Shown: piece after piece, positions 35,901-49,267 of the stretch
Position numbering within the stretch: position 1 is the stretch's first letter
Layout of the letters: each line of letters begins with the position of its first letter
Source: Anarhynchus alexandrinus
Lineage: Eukaryota; Chordata; Aves; Charadriiformes; Charadriidae
Length of the DNA: 64,000 bases
Assembly (NCBI GenBank): GCA_008711295.1
Contig: VUYV01000180.1
Location: 1,512,020-1,576,019 of the forward strand
Direction of reading: 5' to 3'
The notes under the pieces: model-generated
What the model was told of the DNA's origin: nothing
The model's database searches: none
The model's input: only the letters and a program-made list of their open reading frames with translations
Position numbers and translations under genes: made by a program

Positions 35901-38900
35901 GGAAATTCTATTGTATTTCCCTTCCTTAGTGCATTGCATGATATACTGCCAAAAAATATGTCTGACAGGTTGTCAGTATGATGCAAACTGTACACACCAA
36001 TATTTTCAAGTGCTCATAGTATGGACATTTCTTCATGTTCATTATGATTACACATTTGCCTGTGATACATTGAAAATTACTCACTGATAAATGTGACACA
36101 GATTTTTCGGTTGCTCAGGATTTGTTTTATTCCCAGGCACCTCTCAGCTTGTTATGGCCAGTCCTGAAAGCTGATTTGAAATCTTCTTTTCTAATTATAA
36201 TGCAGACTTTCCATTTAGCTACTTGTATAAGTAAAGACTAGATGGCAATGCCACAGGTGGCAGAAGACATGGCAGAAGCTCACACAGGTAACTGGTAGGG
36301 GTCAGAGCAGAATAAACGAAAGAGAGAGGCAAACTAAGCAGCAGAAAAGTGGCAGGCTCAAGCAAAAGTACGGGCAGATCATGACAAAGATGTGGAACAT
36401 GTTGCAGGTAGCAAATGTCACAAATATTGTACCTTCAGTTCAAATTCAGACAGCCACAGTTGTGCTAAAGATCTTGAGTGCTGTTGTTACATGTCTGCCC
36501 TCGTAGGCCAGACAAAAGGAAACCCAGATATGATTAGAGATGCAGATGGAATTCAGATTATCTGAATATAGTCCTACTTTCTGCTTAGGTTTCTGTTCAC
36601 AGCTCTTGAAGATAATATGAAGAATATGGTCCCCAGGCTGCTGATATTAGTGTTTCCAAATTTATATGCATACCTTGTTTATATTCGAAATGTAATTCCA
36701 TATTTATTCCATTTCAGTTCAAATGTTGTATTGACCCATTTGAATTCTGCATGTAGGGTTCAGTGTACATGGAAAGTTACTGGCTTACCCCCTCTCAACA
36801 GATCCTCATTCTCAGGTCATTTCTCAATAAAAAGATAAATGTATTGCAAAATTTTATCCAATATGTTCCATATATACAAAAAATATTTTGAGAAAAATAA
36901 TTGTCTGCAATGATAAATTGCTTCTATTTTAGAAAGACTGCAGAAGGAACATCTTTAAATATATTATTAAAAAAATGTTCCCAAAGACACCATATACAGA
37001 ATGCAAAGTACAACTGAAGTTCTTGCTCTGCTGTGCAGAACAACATCCATATGTAGAGACAGCATATAAGAGTGGACTCTGGTGATCAATAATAACCGAG
37101 CAGAGAGCGCCAGATTTGCACATTGTCCCCATATGACCAGAAATCAGAGCCTGCTGCCAGAGAGAAAATACCTTTGGCTAGTGAAGGAGATAAGATTTCC
37201 CTTCTGGTACTAGTGGTTCTTATACATGATTCCCAAATGAGAAGTATATCCACATACAATTACTTGAAAAAGTACCCAGGAATCTCTGTTCTGAGGGATG
37301 TGTTGTTCTTTACAGATTTCAAATTATTTCTTTCCTTCTGTCTCTCCGAATTCCACAATTATTCCAGAGAATTCATGACCCAGCCACTGCCTCTTTCACA
37401 TAGGATTACCACCATTGGCTTCGTGAGGCTTTATGAAGGCAATCAGAAACAAAATATACCCTAAGGAATATGTGTGGGTATAAAAAAAGAAAAAAAAAGA
37501 CAGAGACAGAAACATAATGTACCTGTTGCTATGCAAAAAAAAAAAAAGTTTTCTCCTAGTAACAGGCTTCTGCAGAGTTGTTACTACGGTTCAAGTGCTC
37601 CAGAGTATGCTAGCCTTGTGCAATTTGTGCTGTCACCTGTCAATCCTCCCCCCCAAAACCTGACTTTTTGATATCTATTTATATCCTTATTTATATTAGT
37701 AATATATTTATATTGAATTCCACATAGTCTCTCTCTATATATAAACATACACATTTATATGTGTGTAAATGTACCAAAATTTACATAATATTTCTGTCTT
37801 CTATGTTAACCACTGTTTCCAAAAGGCAAAGGCTAAAGTTTCAGTAACAGATTGGACAATTCATTTCTTCTTCATTTTTTAAAATATAACCACATGATTT
37901 ACAAACTGTTGCTTTTTATAGGATGCTGTTAACCATGTAAGTAGACCAGGACTAAATGTAGTTCTTCAAAAAACATATGTGGCATTTCGCATCCTGTAAC
38001 ATGAGTAGTTAAGTTTTCTCCCCTTTATTGACCTACTTCTTCTTATTAATTCCATTAAAAGGTTTTGCTTGTTGAAGGATGTCCAAGATTTACACGCACA
38101 TACATGCATGCTCTCATGTATACTATGGCTAATGAGCAAATGGTACATCCTTCCAAAAGCCCTTAGTACACTGTCAGTTAAAAAGAAAGCAAAAATAATC
38201 AGGATATAATGTTCTATTTGCCTGTGAACAAGGAAACAAACGGGAAATCGCACACGGTCATGGGCTCTATGATGCCATGCGATCTTGTTCTCCAACCCCA
38301 AAGGCTTGCATAAATTTTCATTCAAGATACCAAGTCCCAGAAATCTAGCTGGCTTCTCTTTATGTGGCCCCTACTGGACTTGTTTGACTCTCATTCATTA
38401 ACAATGCAAAAGAGAGAAAGTTGCTCTATGCAGTACTGTCTTTTAAGTCAGTAGCACTGGATCTCGCTTTTCCCAAGTTCAGGACACCAAGCAGAACAAG
38501 AACAGTTCTCAAGGCAGGCCACAAAAAAAGTCAACGACTTCTCCACATTAGCAAACCACAGACAATGAAATAAAAGATTAAATGAGATTGAGCAGCTGCT
38601 CTCAGTTCAAAAGCATGTTTTCCTTCCAACTCATTTCAACAACAGATTTTCTGTAGGCGGGAAATTATTTCACAGAAATAACAATTTAGTTACTAGAAAA
38701 GCTGGGGGAAAAAAAAAAAAAGAGGTTTTTAGTGATTGCAATTATAGACCTTCTGTTGATAGTTCCCCTACCTGTTCCTATCGTAATCCAGGTTTCACCT
38801 GCTTACTAAGAAGCAAACTGACGCACACAAGCTGAGTTACTAATTTTGTTTTCTCTTTTTGGGTATAGAACAATCTCGATACTATTTTACTAGATCTAGA

Positions 38901-41489
38901 CATTGTGTCTCAGAATGCTGATTGCAGACTTAATACTTTCATTTTAAATTTTTCCACATACATCTTTAGGGAAGCCCCTTCCCCATGGCACCACAGATTC
39001 TTAAGATATTTGGGATATAGTTGATCAATTTCTGTCAACTCCAGACTAAAGGATTCCTGTTCCAGAAAAAAAGGTCAAAAGAAGCCCATGAAAAAGCCAC
39101 CTCTCTTCCCCCAGCCAGATTCAGGACTATGACTCTGCCATGCAGCTTACCTATTTCTAAATTTTTACTTTTATTCCTGCTCCCCCTGGGCTTGACAGAG
39201 AATGGAAGAGGGATCACAAATGTTTATAAGCCATCTATAAAGATATGTAAGTTCCATTATAGTCCATGGCACACAGTGCAAACATCTCAAAGCTGCTCTA
39301 GCTTCTGTTTTGGCTTTAATGACCCTTAATGTAGCTTGCCAAAAGAAAAGAAAAAAAAAAAGACAACATACTCCCTTTGTGGAAGACAGGAGTGGGACTG
39401 ATAGAAAACCACTCCCCAAACAGGGATATCTGCTATACAGCTAATCCTAGCAATCTCTTTTCTTTTGTACATATCTCAAAGGAAAACAAATTAAAATTTC
39501 AGCTGTACAAAAGCAACATTTCACAAGCCTGTTCTTCATTCTTTTAGGGCAGTTTCCACCACTGCGGCCTGAGGGGACACACCTGATCTTTGATTAAATG
39601 GGAATTTCAGTAAGTTAAGATTGATGACTTGAGCTTCAAATACTATGTTTTACAAATAATAGACTATAACTTCTGTCAGGCAGTTAAGTTACTTGCAGGT
39701 AGTTAAGTTCCACATTCAAACATCACCATTCCCCAGCTGTAATGGATACCAGACCTAAGCATAACTTTTCCAAAGTAATAGGTTTTCCTCAGTAAATTCT
39801 TACTTACTGAAACCTGAACTTTTAAAAGTATTGAAGAAATGCAAACAGCAGACTCATCGTGTAGGAATTTCCAAATTGAAAATATTTTCTTCCTTTCTTT
39901 TCAGAGTGCCTCTTAGCAAAATAATCTGAACAAGAACCCAAACTCCATACAGCAATTTGGAATTAAAATCTGTGGATCACAAATCAAAATAACATCTGAA
40001 AAGATCTAACTGCATCTATCATGCTTGCAATTTGGCACACTGACAAATGTTCCATGCATGCCTTCCTTGGGCTCGTGTAGCTACAGAGAGAAGGAAGGGA
40101 ACAGATCCTCCTGCTCAGCTGATTTCCTTCGTAGTAGGGCATCATATTAAGGCATATTCATGAAAAAAAATTCTCCTTTAATACAAATGGAAAAAACCTC
40201 TCACTTATTTTTAAATGGACTTGCAGACAGCACAGCTCTGTAAACTGGGTAGGCCCAGTGCACCAGCTACAGAACTTCTCCCATAACCTTGAGTCGAAGG
40301 TTACCTGCAGCTCATTTGAAGCAGAAGTTATCACCTCTCACAGAGGAAAGATACTGTTGATCAGCTGTCTCCAGTCTTTGTTCTATTTCAGGGTTTTAAA
40401 CTCTGTAAGGGTTGCTACCGTCTATAAACCCATGCCTGTCACGTTACCAAAATTATTCTTTCACAAGAAGCAGGAACTCTCTGCCATCTGGATGAGCTTA
40501 ACTTGTGATATAAGTAAAGGTTTGAATTCATTTTCGACATGCCTGATCCCACATCATAAAAACACAAACACAAAGCTCAGTCCCTTATGTCTGTGATAAC
40601 ACAGCCTCCAGAGCCAAAGCTGAATTCAGAGCCTCGCAAATGCCCTCTGAGCACATAAAATGAACTGAAGAGGAGAGTCCGCATATGTCCAAAAAACACT
40701 TTAAAGGAAATCAGGAGATGGCAGTGCCAAGAATTTTATGCCAATACACTTAGATAATTGCTAAAACATATGGATTTGTATTAATATAAATTTATGCTAT
40801 GCGATTACTGCTTACTTTTTTCCCTCATAGCTACGCGCGAGACCAGTCAGAGAAGTTGGAAATTCACTCAGCCTTGTATAAGTAATGTATTTCAGCTGCC
40901 ATGTGGACACAAGTTCTTTAATTCACAGCAATTCTGGGTTCCACATTGCAGAAACTGGTATCAAAATCTGAATATGGAGCTTAACTCCTGGTCAAAAGAG
41001 ACTTTTTTGTTATAATCTAGAAATTTGGATTTATAGATGCCAAAGTGCATAAGGAACATTATAGTGTTCCAAAAATCCCAGACATCTTAACCTCTGTGAC
41101 ACATCAGTTAAGAAAGAATAAAGAAATGTGCCAATACAGTGGCTGTTTATAAAAAACATCATATAGATGTATACATATGAGATCACTAATGCCTACAGAG
41201 ATACTCAACTGTATTTGAAAACTTACTCCTTAGTTGTTGAATTACTTCACCCAAATAACAAAAAGTATTTAGTGTTTTAAAAACATCAAAGTTCCACAGC
41301 CATTTTGATAATCATTTAGTTCATAACAAAGCATTTTTTCCTTAAACTAATAGAAAGCAGGCAATGCCAGTTCACAGAGAAGATTTTCAGCAGAGTTAAA
41401 AAAAAAAAAGACTGTCATGGCACATATTACAGACTGCTTGACAGGCATAGTCTGTTCGACTAATGCATTCAGAAGATAAAAGAATTAGC

Positions 41490-41690
41490 ACTGATGACTG
41501 AAAACTAAAGACCAACATTTTCCCATCTGTTTGTGCACCATAGGGACTTAAATTCCGCCCATCAGCTGGAAGGCATGTAAAAGGCAAACAAAATCCCACT
41601 CGGTTCCAGTACTGAACACTTCTGATAACACTGCAGAAGTATAGTATGCATTCAATAATATCTTTCAGAGTAAAATACAACTAAGCACAC
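41490..41690 (+). repeat. Unnamed old interspersed repeat, copy 1
   Basis: Aligns by eye to 43262-43465 in the same orientation. Shared blocks are GATGACT then CTAAAGAC, CCCATCTG then TGTGCAC, GGGACTT, CCCATCAG, TCTGATAACA, and a weaker tail. Small indels separate the blocks. Not recognised as a named family; possibly part of an old amniote LINE or LTR. Confidence 0.55.
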
Positions 41691-43261
41691 AGTTAGGAGA
41701 TGAAAAGTTAAAATCTACTAACCCAGCAGCAATTAAACAAAAAATAATGTACATTTCTCAAATTACCAGTATTTCCATGCCCTAGCACTATCCCACATTC
41801 ATGAGGATTTGGGAATATTCTATTAATTCTAAATGCATATGGATATTTACTTGGATCTTAATTAGTTGGCAAGTCAGCTTTCATGGTTGTTCTTCATATT
41901 CTGACTCCTAGCCTACATCACCAAGGTTTCTTGGAATTTACAGTCTTAATTCCTAAGATAAAGTATGGTTTCCTTGACTTAGCTTTACCTCAAGGGATTA
42001 TTTTTATTTCCTCTCTTCTCCCACCTAAATCTCTGAAAACATGCAGAATCATCAAGTTAGTTTGATTAGAAATTGGAAGGACAGAATTCTTTTTGTTGTA
42101 TCCATTTCTGCCTTTTTATTTCCACGCTTCATTCTGTACTTTTCCAACAACTAATCATTCTTAAGATAATCCAAACCCGTAGCTCAAATGAAAGACCAAA
42201 TTTTGCCATACAATTTGAACACTAATTGTATCAGCCTTGGTATGTCTTCTTCATATGTAATCACTGTTGGTTTTAAATCTATGATGTAAGAGGCCGTAAG
42301 AATATCTTTTCTATTGCTCTTGTTGCCTAGATGTGGGGTCAGCGATGGGACACTTTAGCTTAGACACAATGTAGAGCAAATGAAGCTATAGGGCTTTTGG
42401 CATGACCCTGATTTCCATCAACAAGCTTGGAACATGGGGAGAACATGTTCAAATCCAGTACGAGGGGTCCCACATAGCCTTGAATTTAAACATCCAATTC
42501 TCCAGTCTCTGCACATAAGTTTTATTCAAACAGAAATTACAGGAACCAATCTCGCTCTCAAGATATGCACTTGTCATAATGTAAATAAGTATTTCAATAT
42601 TCTACGAAAAGATTTCCTTGCATTAAAGGAAAAATTATATTAAAAGCAGCAGTGAAGCAGCTAGTGAAGAATTATATAGCCATGATTCTGATCTCCAAGC
42701 CATGCATATCTGTGTTTGTTTGTTTATGGAGGTACCTCGGGTCAAAATACCTGTTGCACAGTTTTCATGGGGGCTTCTCAGAAAAGAGGCAAAAAGATGA
42801 GGCACAAGGGTATCAGGAGTATCCAAAAAAAGGGTATCCAAAAAAAAAAAAAGAATTGGATGGACCAGTTTGAATGTCATAAAAATAAGCTAAGACATAC
42901 CTTAACTCTTTTAATGAAACCATCTTATTTGAAAGTAAGAAAAAAAATGAGACTAAATCTCAGAATATATTTTCTCACTGTAATTTAGTATTTATCCTGG
43001 CAGTTGAGGTAGACTAAAGATATGACAACAAAAAATCATAGCAAAATCTTTTTGCATGATATTATATCACAAAGAAAAGTTCTCTTTGCTGAGAACAGCA
43101 CTCAGTTCTACTTTTAAGACACTGGAGAAAAATGCAAAAGATCAGAATGAGGTCAACAAAAAGGATGGCTGAAGTACAGAAGGATGGGTATTTGACTTGA
43201 TATTGCCAGCTCTCAAATTATTTGGCAAGAAAAGGGAATTAGAAGGGAGCCTTCAAAGAGC

Positions 43262-43465
43262 ATCGATGACTAAAGACTAAAATTTCCCCATCTGCCTGTG
43301 CACATGGGACTTGCACAATCCCCATCAGTAGCAGAGCTTATGGGAAAAAAATGAAATTATTCAAGCTCTGAATGCCTCTGATAACAGTATAGGAGCACAC
43401 TTTCTTTTCATTCTTATTTTAATTGTTATCATTAAAAATTATGACAGGCACACAGAAGAATGATC
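43262..43465 (+). repeat. Unnamed old interspersed repeat, copy 2
   Basis: Partner of the copy at 41490-41690. It continues with GACAGGCACACAGAAGAATG and TCAGTCCCTGTCTCATAG, which resembles the tails of ancient vertebrate LINE-type repeats. Orientation is the same as copy 1. Confidence 0.55.
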
Positions 43466-43524
43466 AGTCCCTGTCTCATAGTACTGCAGCAAAAGGTCAC
43501 TTTATGAAATTATTGCCTTTTATT

Positions 43525-43605
43525 TTTAGAACAAATAGAAGGAAATTCTCCTTCACACAGCAAAGAGTGAGCCTTTGGAATTCTCTACCAAAAAGTCTTT
43601 AAATC
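43525..43605 (+). mobile_element. Ancient CR1/L3-like LINE scrap
   Basis: The plus strand reads roughly TNRRKFSFTQQRVSLWNSLP, the conserved C-terminal block of CR1-clade reverse transcriptase (consensus form N-RKFFT-RV--WNSLP). No 3' end is visible. Only about 80 bp is followable, so it is very old. Confidence 0.6.
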
Positions 43606-43881
43606 CAACACTACAGTTAGAGTTAAAAGTGACTTTATAACCATTAATAAAGCTTGTAATTACATAAGGGCAACTCAATCATCTCATATTTTAGGAAATA
43701 AAAAGATCCCTCCCTAGGGTTAGTAGGAATTGTAATTTGTGTAGAACATTGGACAGTTAGTAAGGCACAGTTTTATTGTGGGGTAGGAAGCATCCTCTGA
43801 CTATAGTACTGCTAAGTATAGGGCACAAATAGGAAAAAAGTACAGCAAGGATTACATTTTACTAATATGGTTCCTGCTAAG

Positions 43882-43948
43882 TTGTGTGTGTGTATACATG
43901 CATATATATGGGGAAGTATTCATACATACATATACATATACACACACG
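43882..43948. repeat. Mixed TG/TA/CA dinucleotide run
   Basis: GTGTGTGTGTATACATGCAT, then ATATAT, then CATACATACATATACATATA and CACACAC. Alternating purine-pyrimidine sequence, interrupted. A shorter similar run lies at 44349-44376. Confidence 0.85.
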
Positions 43949-45729
43949 GAGTCCACACAAAACAGGTGGGGAAAGTTCTGCATAGTAGCTTCACCCAAAG
44001 GGCTTCCAAACCTGACCTCCCATTGTTGAAGGCAGAACCAACTAAACAACCACATGGAGCAGTAAAGAAAGTACGCTGATTTTGATGGCTCAGGAAAGAC
44101 TGGAAGCTGACTGTGAGGAGCTGGTAGCTTCTAGGCTCAATTTAAGTAACGTAAATGGTGGAAAATTTAACCAGGGGCAAAATTGAAGACCCTCTTTAAC
44201 ATGATGGTCTTTTTCTCCCTCTGCGTGGGAAGCTAGTCTTCTCTTCCCATCTATGCACACTGTCATATCCATGACTGTATTTATGTAACTTGGAAAGTGC
44301 AGATGCCGAATGTTCTGATTTTCATTCTCCAGTCCATCTTGAGATTACATACACACACACGAACATATATATATGTAAATTAAATATGCTTCAAATGGCA
44401 CATGGAAATAAATAGCACTACTTCAGGCATGACATTAGATATCACCAGTTTACTAATGCAGAGAATAACTTAAAGTCTACATTAATGTATATGCATGTAC
44501 AGTAAAAATAAAGAAAACTGTACTACATGTCTCTGGTATAAAAAGCAAGAGATTAAACAGTACATAATAAATGATAGCTGTGTACAGTGTATAGTTTCTG
44601 CAAAGATAAATGCATTCATTTCACACAAGGAACTAAGAGTACAAACCTGCTAATTTAACTCAGTTAATTTGCATTTTTGTTATGAGACAGATTCATTGTT
44701 TTGATTGATAACATCAACATATTCCCAGTGTACAGGGGAGGGACTGTATAGCAGCTTAATCTGCACTCAGGGTGACACTGTTCTGCTGGTTAGTAATTAA
44801 ATCTATACACTCTACAAACAAGTCATCGTGTGAAATACCAAATGTATTTAGGAAGTTTAGCATGCCAGTCATCTTAATACGCTGGCTTCTCAGAACACCA
44901 GTGTGTAATTAGAGAACTTGCCAGACAAGCAGATTATCCTGTTATTTTCCTACGCTTGGGTAATGGATGAAGTGCAGCAGATATCAAAAACTTCCAGCCA
45001 TAAAAAGTAGTAACTTGCTGCGTGGGAGTGCAGTATCCTCAAACAACTATGAGGGAAAAACACACCCCCATGCCAAATTTTCTCATCAATTATATGAAAA
45101 GGAAGACATACACTTATAAATCCTACCAATACAAGCATTACCACAGCCTACATTTATATATTAATCAAACATAGGATTCCAGATTTATTTGCATAAAATG
45201 CTCTCAGTGAATTAATGTATATACTGGTAAAGTGTCAGAATTTTACACAAAATTGAAACAAATCAAGGATTTATCTATGCTTTGTATCAGACATTTATTT
45301 CTCTGGTGTTCATATGGTATAACCTTAACAGTAAATGGTGAAGTGATAGGCACTTATCATCTTCCTATCACCTTGCCCAGAAACATTTGTTTATAACCAT
45401 TCCCTTATCATTCTCTGGTCTTCATCCCAAAAAATACAGCTTTCCAACTTCCAATACTCTCATAATTTTAATGAAGATCCTTCTTCTCAAGAAATGCCAT
45501 ATCAGTAATCTTGCAGTATTTATTTTAATTCAACAAATACTTCCCATCTTTTAACATTTTGGAAAAATGTTACTTACTGTGTTTTAAAAGTTTGCAATAT
45601 CTTGTAGTTTCTAATGACAGAGTCACTTGATACGAAGGCAAGCCTGATTTGATAAACTTTTATTTTTACATTACTGGAGATGTAGATATTATTCAGAAAT
45701 TATATAAAAAGCCACTTTTTTCCTGTGCT

Positions 45730-46380
45730 TTCATTTTCCAGCTTTTGTACGCATTTTCTAACATCCTTTTAGCCTTCAGTCCTTGAAGACAGCAACCTCA
45801 TCTTGCTCAAGCTCATTATCAAAACCAAAAAAACATAAACTACACACAACTTTCCACTATTTTCCAGTTCATGTCTTTAACTCCTACAGTTCATTATGCA
45901 TCCTAGACTCATTATCTTACATTGTTCTGCACTGAACTGAATTACCTACTTTTTTGCACATAGTCTACACCGATTATTCTGGATTTGGAAAGTCAATGTT
46001 TTTCTCCACCTTTCCTATTCTAATTGAAAAGTCGTCAAAAACATGTGCAAACATGAGTCTTTTACTGACCCTCGTGTTACCTCATTTATTACTTCCCCTA
46101 ACCCTGCACTGTTATAATTTACCGAAACCATCTGCTTTCAATACGTAAGCCAGTTTTTCCTGCAGCAGTTTTCTTTTCAATGACTTTACACATCAATCTT
46201 TATGGTGGCATATCAAGACAAGTTGCCCTTGAATTTTTGATAAATTGTATCAGTGCTGCATTTTCCCCCTACTAGCTCACTCAGAAATTCAAGAATTCAT
46301 GAAGATTCATTTGATGGTTCTTTTTTCATAGGTTCATGCTCCCAACCCCTTCTAAATTATGCATTGCATACTACTCCATC
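45730..46380 (-). mobile_element. Ancient CR1/L3-like LINE, reverse-transcriptase region
   Basis: On the plus strand, CTGCACTGAACTGAATTACC, ATACGTAAGCCAGTTTTTCC, TCAATCTTTATGGTGGCATA and AGTGCTGCATTTTCCCCCTA run in the order expected for the reverse complement of an old CR1/L3-type reverse transcriptase (finger and palm segments). The reading frame is lost throughout. The same LINE region occurs separately in the 50360-51090 copy. Confidence 0.7.
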
Positions 46381-46884
46381 GTGATATTTCATTCCAGTGT
46401 TTCCCAAATGAAGGCAAACAAAAAGCCATAACATTGAGGGAGGAGGGTGTTGGTTTGGGTTTTTTCTTGAGCATTTCAGGACAGCTCTACCCAAATAAAT
46501 AACATGGTATCAATCTACCTGAAAGAATACCCTCCTTTCCTTTTTTTTTTTCTTTTTTTTTTAGACAGCAGCTGACAAGATTCCCCTAAAGTCTGGGAAT
46601 CACTTCTACCATCCTTGTCATAGTTCTGTTTTACTAGAAATTTGGAGATGCTGTAAGGTTCAGTCATTTTCTTTGAGATACATGTTTTTCTTAGCCTCAG
46701 GGAAAGTGTGATAGTGAGAGATCACAAAAGGCAAGATGTATGTTTCTGGCTTACTATGATTGTTGTGAATAACATGACTCATTACAGAAAGAAGGTAGGA
46801 GAAAGAAGGAACTGAATGAGTCTCATCTGTGTCGAACATTTCATAGTTTTCAGGAGTGCCTAAATAAAAAGGCACTGTTCTAAT

Positions 46885-46892
46885 CACTAGAC
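46885..46892. repeat. hAT target-site duplication, left copy
   Basis: CACTAGAC next to the left terminal inverted repeat. Matches CATTAGAC at 49260-49267 in 7 of 8 bases; 8 bp is the length hAT elements make. Confidence 0.85.
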
Positions 46893-49259
46893 CAGTGACC
46901 TCCAAACTGTTATGATTGTGCACCACATCAGTAAAAATTCTTGAGCATGCACCCCCAATATATGCTTATTTGTCTGAAAATTATATACAGGTACCACTGT
47001 ACTAATATATTATGTACTTTATAAAACATACACAAAAAAAAAGTAAAAAAGGATGAGATAAAGATGAAAAATAATATATAAAAATAATTCTTACTTTGTT
47101 TATTAATGTTACAAAAAACTTCTAACTCTTTTATTATTAATACTAATTTTTAATGAGAACATTGTGATTGAATAGGCTTCATTATTTTTTAAATTTTTGG
47201 TCTAACACTTCATGGTACAGTGATTGAAAGGTCTGGTTCTATGTCCAGTTTACTTCAATACTTGGTTTTAAATGTCTGTCATAGCTGGAGAAGATAGCCC
47301 ACAAAGATATATAGACCCAAATGGAAGATGTGCATTGTTAGCAGCACTTACTAAATCCTGATACTAATTTGTCAGCGCAATCTACCAATCGAAGAAAATT
47401 TTTTATTGAAATTTGGCTAGGAAATTTCCATATTCTGTGATGTCAGTCACATGCTTTTGTAAACTAATGAGAAGGTGCTGCATTTTTAATTTTAACCAAT
47501 GGGTTCAAACCCACTGAAACTCTTTGTTTAGATCATTTTTAAACAGATCAGGAAATTCTGTTTCCAAGTTTTTTCAGTGTACAGATACAAGAGTTTTTAT
47601 AGGTGACATGCATCATTTTCAGCAACAAAATCATATAGTGATGGAAACACTTCCAAACATCTGTTTTCAAAATGCTATCTCCACAGCATGAGTTTCTTTT
47701 GAAAAGCACTTACTTACTTTCCTACTCATTGTTAAGCCACCACCTTAACTTTGAAAGGACAGATTAAGTGTGCTAATTTTTTCCAAAAGTATCTGCTAGG
47801 TAGCATATTACTGACAGTGACTTTTCACCACAGAAAACGTCAGCAAATTTGGAACATTTGTCTTTTTGTAAAAGAAAAATGCACAACTCATCTCTTAAGT
47901 TCAACAACTCTTTTAAGTGATTTGCCATGCGATAACCAGTGAACCTCTGTGCAATACAAAAGTATTTTATGGTCACTCCCCATCTCATTACAAAGTATTG
48001 TAAAGATTCCACTGTTTAAAGGTCTTGTTTTTATAAAATTAACCAAGTTGATGATATCCTGTAGCACTTTGTGCACTTCTGGGTCCAACTTCTGGGCTGC
48101 AATAGTTTGCCTATGAATGATGCAGTGAGTGAACTTCAGGTGTGGTGCCAGCTCTGTAACCTTATCCCAGAATCCTTTCTTACTACAGTCAGAGCAGCTG
48201 CTCTGTCAATAGTTACACTTGCACGGTTTTTCCATAAAACAGGTTTGATTGAAGTCATTTACTGTTGAGATTATATGTCCTTTGGCACATCTTTCTTTTA
48301 GCGGCTCACAAGAAAGTAGTTCTTCATGTATTTCATTACTGAAAAAGAGTCTAGCAAACACCAGAAGCTGAGATATGGACCTGTACTTTCAGCGAACTGC
48401 ATAGCAAACCTCCCACACTGTGTGATTTGTTCTCATACTTGTTTCTTCAAATCTTCATCAATGTTTTGTACATATCTTCTGACTGTATTTGCTGACAAAG
48501 GAGCACATTTTAGAGTTTGTAGCCGTGTTGTTTCCCATGTATTATTTCAACCATTTTTACCGTGGCAGGAAGAACAAGCGCGTCCCCAATAGTACGTGGC
48601 TTTTTGTATTTTGCTATTAAGAAGCCTCAAAAGAGGCTTCTGAAGGTTTATCATTAAGTTTAGTGAAATTTTGTAAAATACTATATTGAATATCGCATGA
48701 CTTTAAACATTGCTGATTAGATCTGATTAGATTGGCAGTGTTTTTATCTCGTAATGATGAAGAGCTCATACTAGGTCGAGGAGAAGTGTTTGCTCTGGCA
48801 TTTTCGTGATCATTTGTGCTGTCATTATTAGCCATAAATTATCTTCAACCTGCAGTTTCTTTGCAGGAATCTTTTTAAGACACTTCTCCATTTTGTGAGG
48901 GTTAGTTTAGTTAAAACCAGGTAATATAATCCATAAATCCATGTAACCAGACATACAAAAAATATGCATCATAATATGCTGCAAGCAGATCAACGAGTGA
49001 GAGCACCACTGCCAACACTTCCGCATTGTGGAGCACCCGCTCTTCCCTCATGACATCTCATCTACCGTTCATGACACAGGACCCTCTTGACCTATGGATG
49101 GATTGAGGGTGCCAGTGTCAATACATATATTAAATATTAGTAGAGTTTTATTTCTTTCTTTTTTTTTAGATAAAAAATAAATAAAAATAAAAGTTCTGAT
49201 ACCCCAAATGAATCATCTTGCGCACCTCCTGGGGTACACATCCACTTTGAAGACCACTG
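46893..49259 (-). mobile_element. hAT DNA transposon, full length but inactive (2367 bp)
   Basis: Both ends are present. The left end reads CAGTGACCTCCAAACTG and the right end, reverse-complemented, CAGTGGTCTTCAAAGTG; 13 of 17 bases match. This is the CAGTG-type terminus of the hAT Charlie/Buster group. Flanking 8-bp duplications CACTAGAC and CATTAGAC support one intact insertion. The interior carries a degenerate transposase on the minus strand (separate entry). Inserted in a MYO16 intron in the sense orientation. Decay of the ORF and the one mismatch in the duplication show it is old rather than recent. Confidence 0.9.
47220..48891 (-). pseudogene. Degenerate hAT transposase (ZBED5/Buster-like)
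   Basis: From an ATG at 48891 the minus strand begins MEKCLKKIPAKKLQV. Shifting frame by a few bases, one can then read NQQCLKSCDIQ, KKPRTIGDALVLPATVKM, PLSANTVRRYVQNIDEDL, then HLKFTHCIIHRQTIAAQKLD, VLQDIINLVNFIKTRPLNSG, CNEMGSDHKILLYCTEVHWL, and near the C-terminus LPFGSIYLCGLSS. These are the hallmarks of the ZBED5/FAM200/SCAND3 type of hAT transposase: the IGD-LVLPA block, THC--HR, the LL--TEV-WLS-GK motif, and the LPF--TYLCE dimerisation region. Many stops and frameshifts break it. The catalytic CTDGA motif is altered to TIDRA at about 48195-48215. No N-terminal BED zinc finger is visible before the first Met. Transposition is therefore impossible from this copy. Confidence 0.82.
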
Positions 49260-49267
49260 CATTAGAC
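49260..49267. repeat. hAT target-site duplication, right copy
   Basis: CATTAGAC directly after the right terminal inverted repeat; one mismatch to the left copy. Confidence 0.85.

Larger units (their letters stand above)
32604..45729. other. 31.2-kb MYO16 intron, gene-distal part
   Basis: Largest intron. This part holds a CR1 fragment (34988-35345), a GC-richer unidentified segment (35550-35900), an unnamed repeat pair (41490-41690 and 43262-43465), an old LINE scrap (43525-43605), and alternating TG/TA/CA runs near 43882 and 44349. The rest is AT-rich and unrecognised. Confidence 0.6.
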
